Assembly (NCBI GenBank): GCA_046346845.1
Contig: JAXMHH010000008.1
Span: forward strand, 87,657 to 151,656
Length of the DNA: 64,000 nt
Source: DSSB01 sp046346845
Lineage (GTDB): Bacteria; UBA10199; DSSB01
Direction of reading: 5' to 3'
A model generated the notes under the pieces. The model was not told the origin of the DNA and did not search any database. It saw only the letters and a list, made by a program, of their open reading frames with translations. The position numbers were made by a program, and so were the translations under genes. Positions 44,842 to 51,989 of the stretch are shown piece after piece. Positions within the stretch are counted from its first letter, which is position 1; every line of letters starts with the position of its first letter.

Positions 44842-46071
44842 TTAAACTTTCTTCAAAAGATGTCCCAGCTTGTCCTTCTTGGTGGTCAGGTAATTCAAGT
44901 TCGAGCGGTTGGGGGAGATTTCGATGGGCACGCGCTCAACGATGCTCAGGCCATAACCCTCGAGCCCGACGATCTTCTTGGGGTTGTTGGTCATCAGGCG
45001 AATCTTGCTGACCCCCAAGGAAACCAAGATCTGCGCCCCAATCCCGTAATCGCGCAGGTCCGGCTTGAATCCCAATTTTTCATTGGCCTCGACGGTGTCC
45101 ATGCCCTGCTCTTGCAGGGTATAGGCCTTGATCTTGTTGGGCAGGCCGATGCCGCGGCCCTCTTGTCGGATATAGAGAATGATGCCCTTCCCCGCCTCCT
45201 CGACCATCTCCATGGCGCGGTGCAATTGGGCCCCGCAATCGCAGCGCATCGAGCCGAAGGCGTCCCCGGTGAGGCACTCGGAATGCACCCTCACCAGCAC
45301 CTCGTCCTCGGGGCCGATCTCGCCCTTCACCAGCGCGACGTGGTGGTTTTGGTCGACGTCGTTCTCATAGACCTTGATCTTGAAGCTGCCGAAGGCGGTG
45401 GGGAGCTCGGCCTCGCTGGCGACCCGGACCAGGCTCTCCTTTTGGAGGCGGTAGCGGACCAGGTCGGCGATCGAGACGATCTTCAGCGAGTGCTCGGCGG
45501 AGAATTTCTCGAGGTCGGGCATCCGGGCCATGGTTCCGTCCTCGTTCATGATCTCACAGATGACGGCGGCCGGTTTCATGCCCGCCAGGCGGGCCAGATC
45601 GACCGAGCCCTCGGTCTGCCCCGTGCGCACCAAGACCCCGCCGGTTCGGGCCCGGAGCGGAAAGATGTGGCCGGGACGGGCCAGCTCCTCTGGCTTGCAG
45701 TCGTCTTTAATGGCCGTCAGGATGGTCACCGCCCGGTCCGCGGCCGAGATGCCGGTGGTGGTGCCATCGCGGGCGTCGATGGAAACGGTGAACCCGGTGT
45801 TGTAGAGCGAGCTGTTGTCTTGGACCATCATCGGCAGGTTCAGCTGCTGGCACTTCTCTTCCGTCAAAGAGAGGCAGATCAGGCCCCGGGCGTGCTTGGC
45901 CATGAAGTTGATGGCCTCGGGGGTGATGGCCTCGGCGGCCATGGCGATGTCGCCCTCGTTCTCCCGGTCTTCGTCGTCGACCAGGATGACCATCTTGCCG
46001 GCCTTATAGTCTTCGAGGGCCGCCTTTACTTTTTCGAAACTGCGATGGAATTCCAAGATATCGGTGCTCAT
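44842..46071 (-). CDS. ribBA: Bifunctional 3,4-dihydroxy-2-butanone 4-phosphate synthase / GTP cyclohydrolase II
   Basis: 409 aa. The RibB half (1-205) has VILVDDEDRENEGDIAMAAE, ICLSLTEEKCQQL and RTGHIFPL-like GHIFPLRARTGGVLVRTGQTEG; the RibA half (210-405) has the zinc site HSECLTGDAFGSMRCDCGAQL and YIRQEGRGIGLPNKIKAY. Both active sites look complete, so it supplies both riboflavin precursors. I chose ATG 46071; an earlier ATG codon at 46113 lies within the end of ribE. The gene lies between ribE and ribH. Confidence 0.96.
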   Translation of the reverse strand: MSTDILEFHRSFEKVKAALEDYKAGKMVILVDDEDRENEGDIAMAAEAITPEAINFMAKHARGLICLSLTEEKCQQLNLPMMVQDNSSLYNTGFTVSIDARDGTTTGISAADRAVTILTAIKDDCKPEELARPGHIFPLRARTGGVLVRTGQTEGSVDLARLAGMKPAAVICEIMNEDGTMARMPDLEKFSAEHSLKIVSIADLVRYRLQKESLVRVASEAELPTAFGSFKIKVYENDVDQNHHVALVKGEIGPEDEVLVRVHSECLTGDAFGSMRCDCGAQLHRAMEMVEEAGKGIILYIRQEGRGIGLPNKIKAYTLQEQGMDTVEANEKLGFKPDLRDYGIGAQILVSLGVSKIRLMTNNPKKIVGLEGYGLSIVERVPIEISPNRSNLNYLTTKKDKLGHLLKKV

Positions 46072-46078
46072 AAGCAGC

Positions 46079-46690
46079 TCACTTCCTTCCCCGAGCTTTA
46101 AACATTTTCTCAAGGTATTTCAAGAGGATATCCGCTTCAAGGTTAAGTGGCGCTCCAACTGACTTCTCCACCAGGGTGGTCTTCTCCTGGGTATGGGGAA
46201 TGATACACAAGGCGATCTTATCTTGCTTCACCTGGTTGACGGTTAGGCTGATTCCGTCCACGGTGACCGAACCCTTGTCGACCATATAGAGGCGAAGGTG
46301 CTTGGGCACCTGGACTTCCAAAAGCCAATAGCCCTCGGGCTTGGCGGAGACGAATTGCTTCTTCACCAACTTGCCGACCCCGTCGACGTGGCCTTGCACC
46401 ATGTGGCCGCCGAGGCGGTCCCCCATGCGTAAGGGGCGCTCGACATTGACTCGGTCCCCTTTGCGAAGCTTCCCAAGCGTGGTCACCCGCAGGGTCTCGG
46501 GGCTGATATCGGCGGAGAAGACCCTGCCTTGGAGCCGGGTCGCGGTGAGGCAGCAGCCGTCCACGGCGATCGAGTCGCCCACCTTGGTGCCCTTCAGGGC
46601 GAAGGGACACTCCACCTCTAGACGGGTATGAGTTCGGAAAGATTCGACTTTTTTGATACGGCCGCGGCCTTCGACGATCCCGGTAAACAT
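46079..46690 (-). CDS. ribE: Riboflavin synthase, alpha chain
   Basis: 203 aa. It dismutates two lumazines to riboflavin. MFTGIVEGRGRIKKVE at the start is the family signature, and the two homologous barrel halves are visible: DGCCLTATRLQG with RLGGHMVQGHVDGVG, and DGISLTVNQVKQDKIALCIIPHTQEKT. It is 70 nt downstream of ribD. Confidence 0.96.
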   Translation of the reverse strand: MFTGIVEGRGRIKKVESFRTHTRLEVECPFALKGTKVGDSIAVDGCCLTATRLQGRVFSADISPETLRVTTLGKLRKGDRVNVERPLRMGDRLGGHMVQGHVDGVGKLVKKQFVSAKPEGYWLLEVQVPKHLRLYMVDKGSVTVDGISLTVNQVKQDKIALCIIPHTQEKTTLVEKSVGAPLNLEADILLKYLEKMFKARGRK

Positions 46691-46760
46691 AGGCTGGGGA
46701 GGCTAGCGGGCCAGGCCGGAGGCGTCAAGGAGAAGGCGGAGCCGCCGCGCCCCGCGAGGT

Positions 46761-47870
46761 TCAGAGGTGATAGACGAGCAGGACATCCTGCCCAAAGAGC
46801 TCCACATCCTGCAGCTTGAGGTGGGGAATTTGCGGGATGCGCTTGAGACGCAGATCGCCCAGCAAGGACTTGGCATCGCCGCCCAGCAATTTCGGGGCTA
46901 AAAAGGCCCAGAGCTCTTGAAAGGCCCTCTGCCGGTAGAAGCTCGTCCAAATCCCGGGCCCCCCTTCGACCAACAGACTGACCAATCCCTTTTTTCCCAA
47001 CAGGGAAAGAAGCTTGGCGAGCTCGAAACCCCGGCCGCGCCGATAAGGGGCGGTCAATACTTGGGCTCCGGTCGTTTCGACCTGCGACTTCTTCGCGGCC
47101 CGGAGCTTGTCCTCCCGAACCACCACCCAGCAAGGCGCGCCCTTTCCCGCCCGCAGCACCTTGGCGCGAACCGGTATCTTGAACTCCGGATCCAGAATGA
47201 TGCGGATCGGCTGATGAGCCGCTCGGGGGTGTCGCGCGGTCAGCTTGGGGTCGTCCGTGAGGACGGTGCCGATCCCGACGAGCACCGCGTCGACCTCGCC
47301 GCGCAATTGGTGCACGGCCCTGCGCGCAGCCTCGCCGGTAATCCACCGCGAAGTCCCGTCGGCGAGGGCCACCTTTCCGTCCAAAGAGGATGCTGTCTTC
47401 AGCACCACCCAAGGCCTCCCCGTGCTCACCCAATGGTTATAGAAGATGTTGAGCTGGCGGCAGTCCTCCTCCAGCACCCCGACCTTCACCGCTACCCCTG
47501 ACCGGCGCAACAACTGCACGCCCTTGCCGGCGACCTTGGGATTAGGGTCGAGGGTGCCCACCACTACTTTCCTTAATCCGGAACGAAGGATCGCCTGGGT
47601 GCAGGGAGGCGTCCGTTTTCCGTCGTGGCAGCAGGGCTCGAGGGTGACGTACAGGGTGAGGTCTTTGAAATTCTGCACCCCCCGCATCGCTTCGATCTCG
47701 GCGTGCGGTAGGCCCGCGCGGTGGTGATAGCCGCGGGCGACCAGCTTGTTGCCCCGAACCAAGACGGCGCCCACCATCGGATTCGGAGAGGTGTGGCCGC
47801 GAGCCTTGACGGCTTCGTCCAGGGCAAGGCCCATCCAGTACTCGTCGGAATGTCGCTTGGTTGTTGGCAA
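46761..47870 (-). CDS. ribD: Bifunctional diaminohydroxyphosphoribosylaminopyrimidine deaminase / reductase
   Basis: 369 aa. The deaminase half (1-145) has the zinc site HAEIEAMRG and EPCCHDGKRTPPCTQAIL; the reductase half (150-365) has VVLKTASSLDGKVALADGTSRWITGE and the dinucleotide site LLVEGGPGIWTSF. It catalyses two successive steps of riboflavin synthesis. It follows nrdR by 11 nt. I see no FMN riboswitch upstream of any rib gene here. Confidence 0.96.
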   Translation of the reverse strand: MPTTKRHSDEYWMGLALDEAVKARGHTSPNPMVGAVLVRGNKLVARGYHHRAGLPHAEIEAMRGVQNFKDLTLYVTLEPCCHDGKRTPPCTQAILRSGLRKVVVGTLDPNPKVAGKGVQLLRRSGVAVKVGVLEEDCRQLNIFYNHWVSTGRPWVVLKTASSLDGKVALADGTSRWITGEAARRAVHQLRGEVDAVLVGIGTVLTDDPKLTARHPRAAHQPIRIILDPEFKIPVRAKVLRAGKGAPCWVVVREDKLRAAKKSQVETTGAQVLTAPYRRGRGFELAKLLSLLGKKGLVSLLVEGGPGIWTSFYRQRAFQELWAFLAPKLLGGDAKSLLGDLRLKRIPQIPHLKLQDVELFGQDVLLVYHL

Positions 47871-47881
47871 TGCTGTTGCCC

Positions 47882-48331
47882 CTAGGTTTTGACTTCCTGG
47901 ATCAGGTCGACGAACTCGCCGATATCCTTGAAGGAACGGTAGACGCTGGCGAAGCGGACATAGGCCACGTCATCCAGGCCTTTGAGCGCCTCCATCACCT
48001 TCTCGCCGATGATGCTGGAGGAAATTTCGGCCTCTCCCGACTCCATCAGGGAGGCCTCGATATCGTTGGCGGTCTTCTCGATGGTCTCGACCGAAATGGG
48101 CCGCTTCTCGCAGGCCTTCTTCAGGCCGGTAATCACCTTATTGCGGTCGTAGGGCTCGCGCCGGCCGTCTTTCTTCACCACCAAGGGCAGCATCTCCTCG
48201 ACCCGCTCGTAGGTGGTGAAGCGCTTCTGGCAGACCTCGCACTCGCGGCGGCGCCGGATCATCCCGCCGTCTTTGCTGACGCGGGAGTCGATCACTTTGC
48301 TCTCGGGATCTCCACAAAAAGGGCATTTCAT
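47882..48331 (-). CDS. nrdR: Transcriptional repressor NrdR
   Basis: 149 aa. Zinc ribbon MKCPFCG-x-SKVIDSRVSKDG-x-IRRRRECEVCQKRFTTYERVE (Cys 3, 6, 31, 34) followed by an ATP-cone domain. NrdR senses (d)ATP and represses ribonucleotide reductase genes. No nrd gene or NrdR box pair was noticed in the window. The order glyA-nrdR-ribD is common; here a glyoxalase-like gene is inserted between glyA and nrdR. Confidence 0.96.
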   Translation of the reverse strand: MKCPFCGDPESKVIDSRVSKDGGMIRRRRECEVCQKRFTTYERVEEMLPLVVKKDGRREPYDRNKVITGLKKACEKRPISVETIEKTANDIEASLMESGEAEISSSIIGEKVMEALKGLDDVAYVRFASVYRSFKDIGEFVDLIQEVKT

Positions 48332-48334
48332 AGC

Positions 48335-48697
48335 TTAAGCCGGGCGATGGCAGACGGCCTCGATGTTGTGGCCGTCCGGATCGAGCACGAAGGCTCCATA
48401 ATAGTGGGGGTGGTAGTGCTCGCGCAAGCCGGGCTTGCCGTTGTCGGTGCCGCCGGCCGCGATGGCCGCTTGGTAGAAGGCGTCGACCTGGGCCCTATCC
48501 TGGGCGGCGAAGGCGATGTGCAGGGCCGGGGCCGGGCTTCCGGGGGCGATCCAGAAAAAGGGTTTCCCCTCCGCACCGATGCCCGTGAAATCCTGGAATT
48601 CCATCACCACCCCCAAGCCCAGGGGCTTCAGGGCCTTGAGGTAGAACTCGCGGCTCTTCTTGACGTCTTTGCAGTAGATTCCGAGATGATCGATCAT
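48335..48697 (-). CDS. Glyoxalase/bleomycin-resistance (VOC) superfamily protein
   Basis: 120 aa, one VOC module. It starts MIDHLGIYCKDVKKSREFYLKALKPLGLG and ends NHY...YGAFVLDPDGHNIEAVCH, with the usual metal-site His and Glu positions. VOC proteins act on small reactive metabolites; this reaction is unknown. It is 3 nt upstream of nrdR and 21 nt downstream of glyA on the same strand, so it is probably co-transcribed. Confidence 0.88.
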   Translation of the reverse strand: MIDHLGIYCKDVKKSREFYLKALKPLGLGVVMEFQDFTGIGAEGKPFFWIAPGSPAPALHIAFAAQDRAQVDAFYQAAIAAGGTDNGKPGLREHYHPHYYGAFVLDPDGHNIEAVCHRPA

Positions 48698-48718
48698 GGC
48701 GTCCTCCCGGTGACAGGA

Positions 48719-50005
48719 TTAGCGGTACAGTGGAAATTTCTCGCAAAGCGCCCGGATCTCGCCCTGAAGCTTCTTCTGCAAGGCGGTGTCGCTTGGCTTG
48801 GCCAGGGCCTGGTCGATCCATCCGGCGATCAGCTCCATTTCGCCCTCTTTCATGCCCCGGGTGGTGAGCGCCGGAGTGCCGATGCGCACACCGCTGGTGA
48901 TCAGCGGGCTCTGGTCGTCGAAGGGCACGGAATTCTTGTTGGTGGTGATGCCCGCCTCTTCCAAGGCGTGCTGGGCGTCTTTTCCGGTGAGCCGCTTGTT
49001 GCGTAGGTCAATAAGTATCAGGTGGTTGTCGGTACCACCGGAGATGATGTTGTAATCCTTGGCGACCAAGCTCTTCGCGAGGGCCTGGGCGTTCTTGATC
49101 ACCTGCTTGGCGTAAGCCTCGAAGGCCGGCGACAGGGCCTCTTTGAAGGCCACGGCCTTGGCCGCGATGATGTGCATCAGCGGGCCGCCCTGGATGCCGG
49201 GGATGACCATGGAGTCGATCAGCTCGCTCATCATCTTGGTGCGGCCGGATTTTGGCGCGACCTGCCCGAAGGGGTTTTCGAAATCCTTGCCCATCAGGAT
49301 CAAGCCTCCCCGGGGTCCGCGCAGGGTCTTGTGGGTGGTCGAAGTGACGAAATGGCAATGCGGCAGCGGGTCGTCGAGCAGTTTTTTAGCGATCAATCCA
49401 GCCGGGTGGGCGATGTCGGCGAACAGGAAGGCCCCGCAGGCGTCGGCGATCTCGCGGAACTTCTTGTAGTCGATATTGCGCGAATAGGCCGAGGCGCCGA
49501 CCGTGATCATCTTCGGCTTCTCTTTCTTCGCCAAATCCATGCACTGGTCGTAATCGATGCGGCCGGTCTTGGGATCGACCCCGTAGGCGACGAATCGATA
49601 GAGCTGCCCCGAAAAATTCACCGAGGAGCCGTGGGTCAAGTGGCCGCCGTGGGAGAGATTCATCCCCATCACCTTGTCGCCGGGCTTGAGGAAGGTGAAA
49701 TACACGGCCATGTTGGCCTGCGAGCCGGAATGGGGCTGGACGTTGGCGTACTCGGCCCCGAACAGCTTCTTGACCCGATCGAGCGCCAGGTTCTCGGCCT
49801 GGTCGACGAATTCGCAGCCCCCGTAATAGCGGCGGCCGGGATAGCCCTCCGCGTACTTGTTGGTCATCACCGAACCGGCGGCCTCGAGCACCGCCCGCGA
49901 GACGAAGTTCTCGGAGGCGATCATCTCGAGCTTGTACTCTTGGCGATCCAGCTCGCCCTGAATGGCCCTGGCGATATCGGGGTCGAATTCTTGCAAAATG
50001 CTCAC
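48719..50005 (-). CDS. glyA: Serine hydroxymethyltransferase
   Basis: 428 aa. A PLP enzyme interconverting serine and glycine while charging THF with a C1 unit. Visible: LEMIASENFVSRAVLEAAGSVMTNKYAEGYPGRRYYGGCEFVD, HGGHLTHG, ADIAHPAGLIA and the PLP-Lys segment VTSTTHKTLRGPRGG. Complete. It lies between rpiB and the VOC gene. Confidence 0.97.
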   Translation of the reverse strand: MSILQEFDPDIARAIQGELDRQEYKLEMIASENFVSRAVLEAAGSVMTNKYAEGYPGRRYYGGCEFVDQAENLALDRVKKLFGAEYANVQPHSGSQANMAVYFTFLKPGDKVMGMNLSHGGHLTHGSSVNFSGQLYRFVAYGVDPKTGRIDYDQCMDLAKKEKPKMITVGASAYSRNIDYKKFREIADACGAFLFADIAHPAGLIAKKLLDDPLPHCHFVTSTTHKTLRGPRGGLILMGKDFENPFGQVAPKSGRTKMMSELIDSMVIPGIQGGPLMHIIAAKAVAFKEALSPAFEAYAKQVIKNAQALAKSLVAKDYNIISGGTDNHLILIDLRNKRLTGKDAQHALEEAGITTNKNSVPFDDQSPLITSGVRIGTPALTTRGMKEGEMELIAGWIDQALAKPSDTALQKKLQGEIRALCEKFPLYR

Positions 50006-50021
50006 GGCAGGCTCCTACGGC

Positions 50022-50471
50022 TTATTTGAAATTTTTCTTCTCGATCTCGGCGATCTTCTCGAGGCGCCGGGCATGGCGTCCCGCCTGGTATTCGGCGTCG
50101 AGCCAGGCCTTGACCGTCTCCATCGCCTTGGTCTCGTCGACCACGCGCCCGCCCACGGCGATCACGTTGGCGTTGTTGTGCTCTTTGCTCATCTGCGCCG
50201 TGTAGGGATCGGTGACCACGGCGGCGCGCACGCCCTTGAACTTGTTGGCGGTGATGGCCATGCCGATGCCGGTCCCGCACACTAGAATTCCGCCGTCGAC
50301 CTGGCCGGAGGCGACGCGCTCGGCGACCTGGGCGGCATAGTCTGGATAGTCCACCGAATCGCCGTTGGCCACACCGAGATCGACGTATTCAATTTTTCTT
50401 GAAGAGAGGAGCTGCAGAATGGAGTTTTTGAGTTGATAGCCCCCGTGATCGGAGGCGATGGCTAATTTCAT
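50022..50471 (-). CDS. rpiB: Ribose-5-phosphate isomerase B
   Basis: 149 aa. Visible: MKLAIASDHGGYQLKN, ILVCGTGIGMAITANKFKGVRAAV with the catalytic Cys, and HNNANVIAVGGRVVDETKA. It interconverts ribulose-5-phosphate and ribose-5-phosphate. It lies 7 nt after acpP and 16 nt before glyA on the same strand. Confidence 0.96.
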   Translation of the reverse strand: MKLAIASDHGGYQLKNSILQLLSSRKIEYVDLGVANGDSVDYPDYAAQVAERVASGQVDGGILVCGTGIGMAITANKFKGVRAAVVTDPYTAQMSKEHNNANVIAVGGRVVDETKAMETVKAWLDAEYQAGRHARRLEKIAEIEKKNFK

Positions 50472-50478
50472 CGCACCA

Positions 50479-50718
50479 TCAGCTTTCTTGTTGGCGACGC
50501 TTCACGTAATCGATGACATCCTTGACGGTCACGATCTTCTCGGCGTCCTCGTCGGGAATCTCCATTTCGAATTCTTCTTCCATCGCCATGACCAGCTCGA
50601 CGATATCGAGGGAGTCGGCGCCAAGATCGTCCAGCAAGGACGCGTTCTCGTTGATCTCGTCCTCGTTCAAACCCAGTTGCTCCGCGATGATCTGTTTGAT
50701 CTTTTTATCGTTGGACAT
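50479..50718 (-). CDS. acpP: Acyl carrier protein
   Basis: 79 aa, strongly acidic. LLDDLGADSLDIVELVMAMEEEFEMEI contains the DSL serine that carries the 4'-phosphopantetheine arm. ATG 50718 gives the standard start; a longer frame into rpmF is rejected. In many bacteria rpmF and acpP are separated by plsX-fabH-fabD-fabG; here they are 20 nt apart. Confidence 0.96.
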   Translation of the reverse strand: MSNDKKIKQIIAEQLGLNEDEINENASLLDDLGADSLDIVELVMAMEEEFEMEIPDEDAEKIVTVKDVIDYVKRRQQES

Positions 50719-50738
50719 CGGATCCCCAAGGCAAAGGT

Positions 50739-50924
50739 TTAGAGATTTTCTTCCACCCGCAACACGTCGACGTTCTTGTAGAAACCACAGTGGATGCAAA
50801 CGCGGTGCGGCAGGCGCGGTGCGCCGCAACGGGGACAACCGGAGGGGTTGACGGGAGTAAGCTTGTGCGTCGCGCGACGCATATCGCGGCGGGATTTGGA
50901 TTTTCTTCGTTTGGGTACTGGCAT
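50739..50924 (-). CDS. rpmF: 50S ribosomal protein L32
   Basis: 61 aa. MPVPKRRKSKSRRDMRRATHKL is the typical L32 N-terminus; C-P-R-C-G and C-I-H-C-G form the zinc site (four-Cys version). A TTGACA and a TATAGT lie upstream on the minus strand (50987-50963), but only 13 bp apart, so the promoter is uncertain. Confidence 0.96.
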   Translation of the reverse strand: MPVPKRRKSKSRRDMRRATHKLTPVNPSGCPRCGAPRLPHRVCIHCGFYKNVDVLRVEENL

Positions 50925-51050
50925 AAGGCCTCAGAATAATGAGTGAAAACGGTCTGCTAGGTACTATAGGGCTTCGCGGCTTGTCAATTGGCATTATTTC
51001 TGTGCATATCTCAGCGAATTCCCATTATTTATAATAACAATTTCAGGGAG

Positions 51051-51740
51051 TTATACACTTCCCGTCGCTTTGGCCTGGGCGACGAATCGGTCCGCTTCCC
51101 GAGTGGGTTTCGGGACCCTGCGCCCGTCCCCGCAGGCGAGGACGAAACGCAGCGCCGAGGCGAGCCCGATGCGATGCCCGATCGAGACGAAGATGGGACG
51201 CACCCCGTCCTTGGTGCGCAGGACGGCCCCGATCTCCTCGCCTCCCTCGCGCAGGGAGGAAAAGCTGCCCCGGCTCCGGCCCGGCTCCCGGTACTCCCCG
51301 CACAGCCGCGACTTCGCGCAGCCGATCGCGGGCAGGCCCAGCCAAAGGCCGAGATGGCTCGCGATCCCGAAGCGGCGCGGATGGGCAATACCTTGGCCGT
51401 CGACCAGCAGCAGATCGGGACGCCGGCGCAATTTCTCGAAGGCCCGCAACAGTACCGGCATCTCGCGGAACGAGAGAAGTCCGGGCACGTAGGGGAATTT
51501 CAGCTTCGCGACGGTGGAGACGCGCTCGAGCTCGGCGAGGCTGGGATATTCGAAGACGATGACCCCGGCGTATCCGGACTTCTTGTCGGCGGAGATGGCC
51601 ATGTCGGCGCCCGCCACCGCGCGGATTTCCCCGAAGTCGTCGCGGGCGATCACTTGCGGGGCCAGCTGGCGCTGTAGCTCGACCGCTTGCTTGGGGCTTA
51701 GGTCCCAGGAATGTAAGGCCTGGTTTTGCGCTCCAATCAT
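51051..51740 (-). CDS. nfi: Endonuclease V
   Basis: 229 aa. It cuts DNA or RNA near deoxyinosine/inosine. Visible: AVAGADMAISADKKSGYAGVIVF with the first catalytic Asp, YVPGLLSFREMPVLLRAFEKL, LLVDGQGIAHPRRFGIASHLG and GCAKSRLCG, then SIGHRIGLASALRFVLAC. ATG 51740 has GGTGAG upstream; a GTG at 51749 is possible. It stands between rpmF and the inverted-repeat element at 51771. Confidence 0.93.
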   Translation of the reverse strand: MIGAQNQALHSWDLSPKQAVELQRQLAPQVIARDDFGEIRAVAGADMAISADKKSGYAGVIVFEYPSLAELERVSTVAKLKFPYVPGLLSFREMPVLLRAFEKLRRRPDLLLVDGQGIAHPRRFGIASHLGLWLGLPAIGCAKSRLCGEYREPGRSRGSFSSLREGGEEIGAVLRTKDGVRPIFVSIGHRIGLASALRFVLACGDGRRVPKPTREADRFVAQAKATGSV

Positions 51741-51770
51741 GTTTCTCACCGCTTCATTAAATAGTACGAT

Positions 51771-51946
51771 TCAGGACCTCGGGGTGGGTGCCCCTTCCGG
51801 GCCCTGCGGAACTCGCGTTTTCATAATCGCCGCTTACTGCTTGGTGGCGAATCCAATCTTTGCCCAAATTAACTACGAAACCTAGCCTATAAGGTTTGCT
51901 CAGACAGTCCTCGGTCCCTCCAGGGGCACCCACCCCGAGGTCCTGA
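51771..51946. repeat. Inverted-repeat element IR-3 between sctV and endonuclease V
   Basis: Perfect 24-bp arms at 51771-51794 and 51923-51946 around a 128-nt core; total 176 bp. The arms begin TCAGGACCTCGGGG. The core has a small AACCT/AGGTT hairpin and no reading frame. No clear target-site duplication. It differs in sequence from IR-1/IR-2 but is similar in size and design. It may act as a strong hairpin after sctV. Confidence 0.75.
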
Positions 51947-51989
51947 GGCGAACATTAATAGCTATCATTCTGCCGGATGAATGATTTCC

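Noticed and set aside
44352..47870. FMN riboswitch controlling the rib genes
   Set aside because: The rib genes have only short gaps, and I saw no FMN-box sequence upstream of nrdR-ribD or elsewhere in this run.
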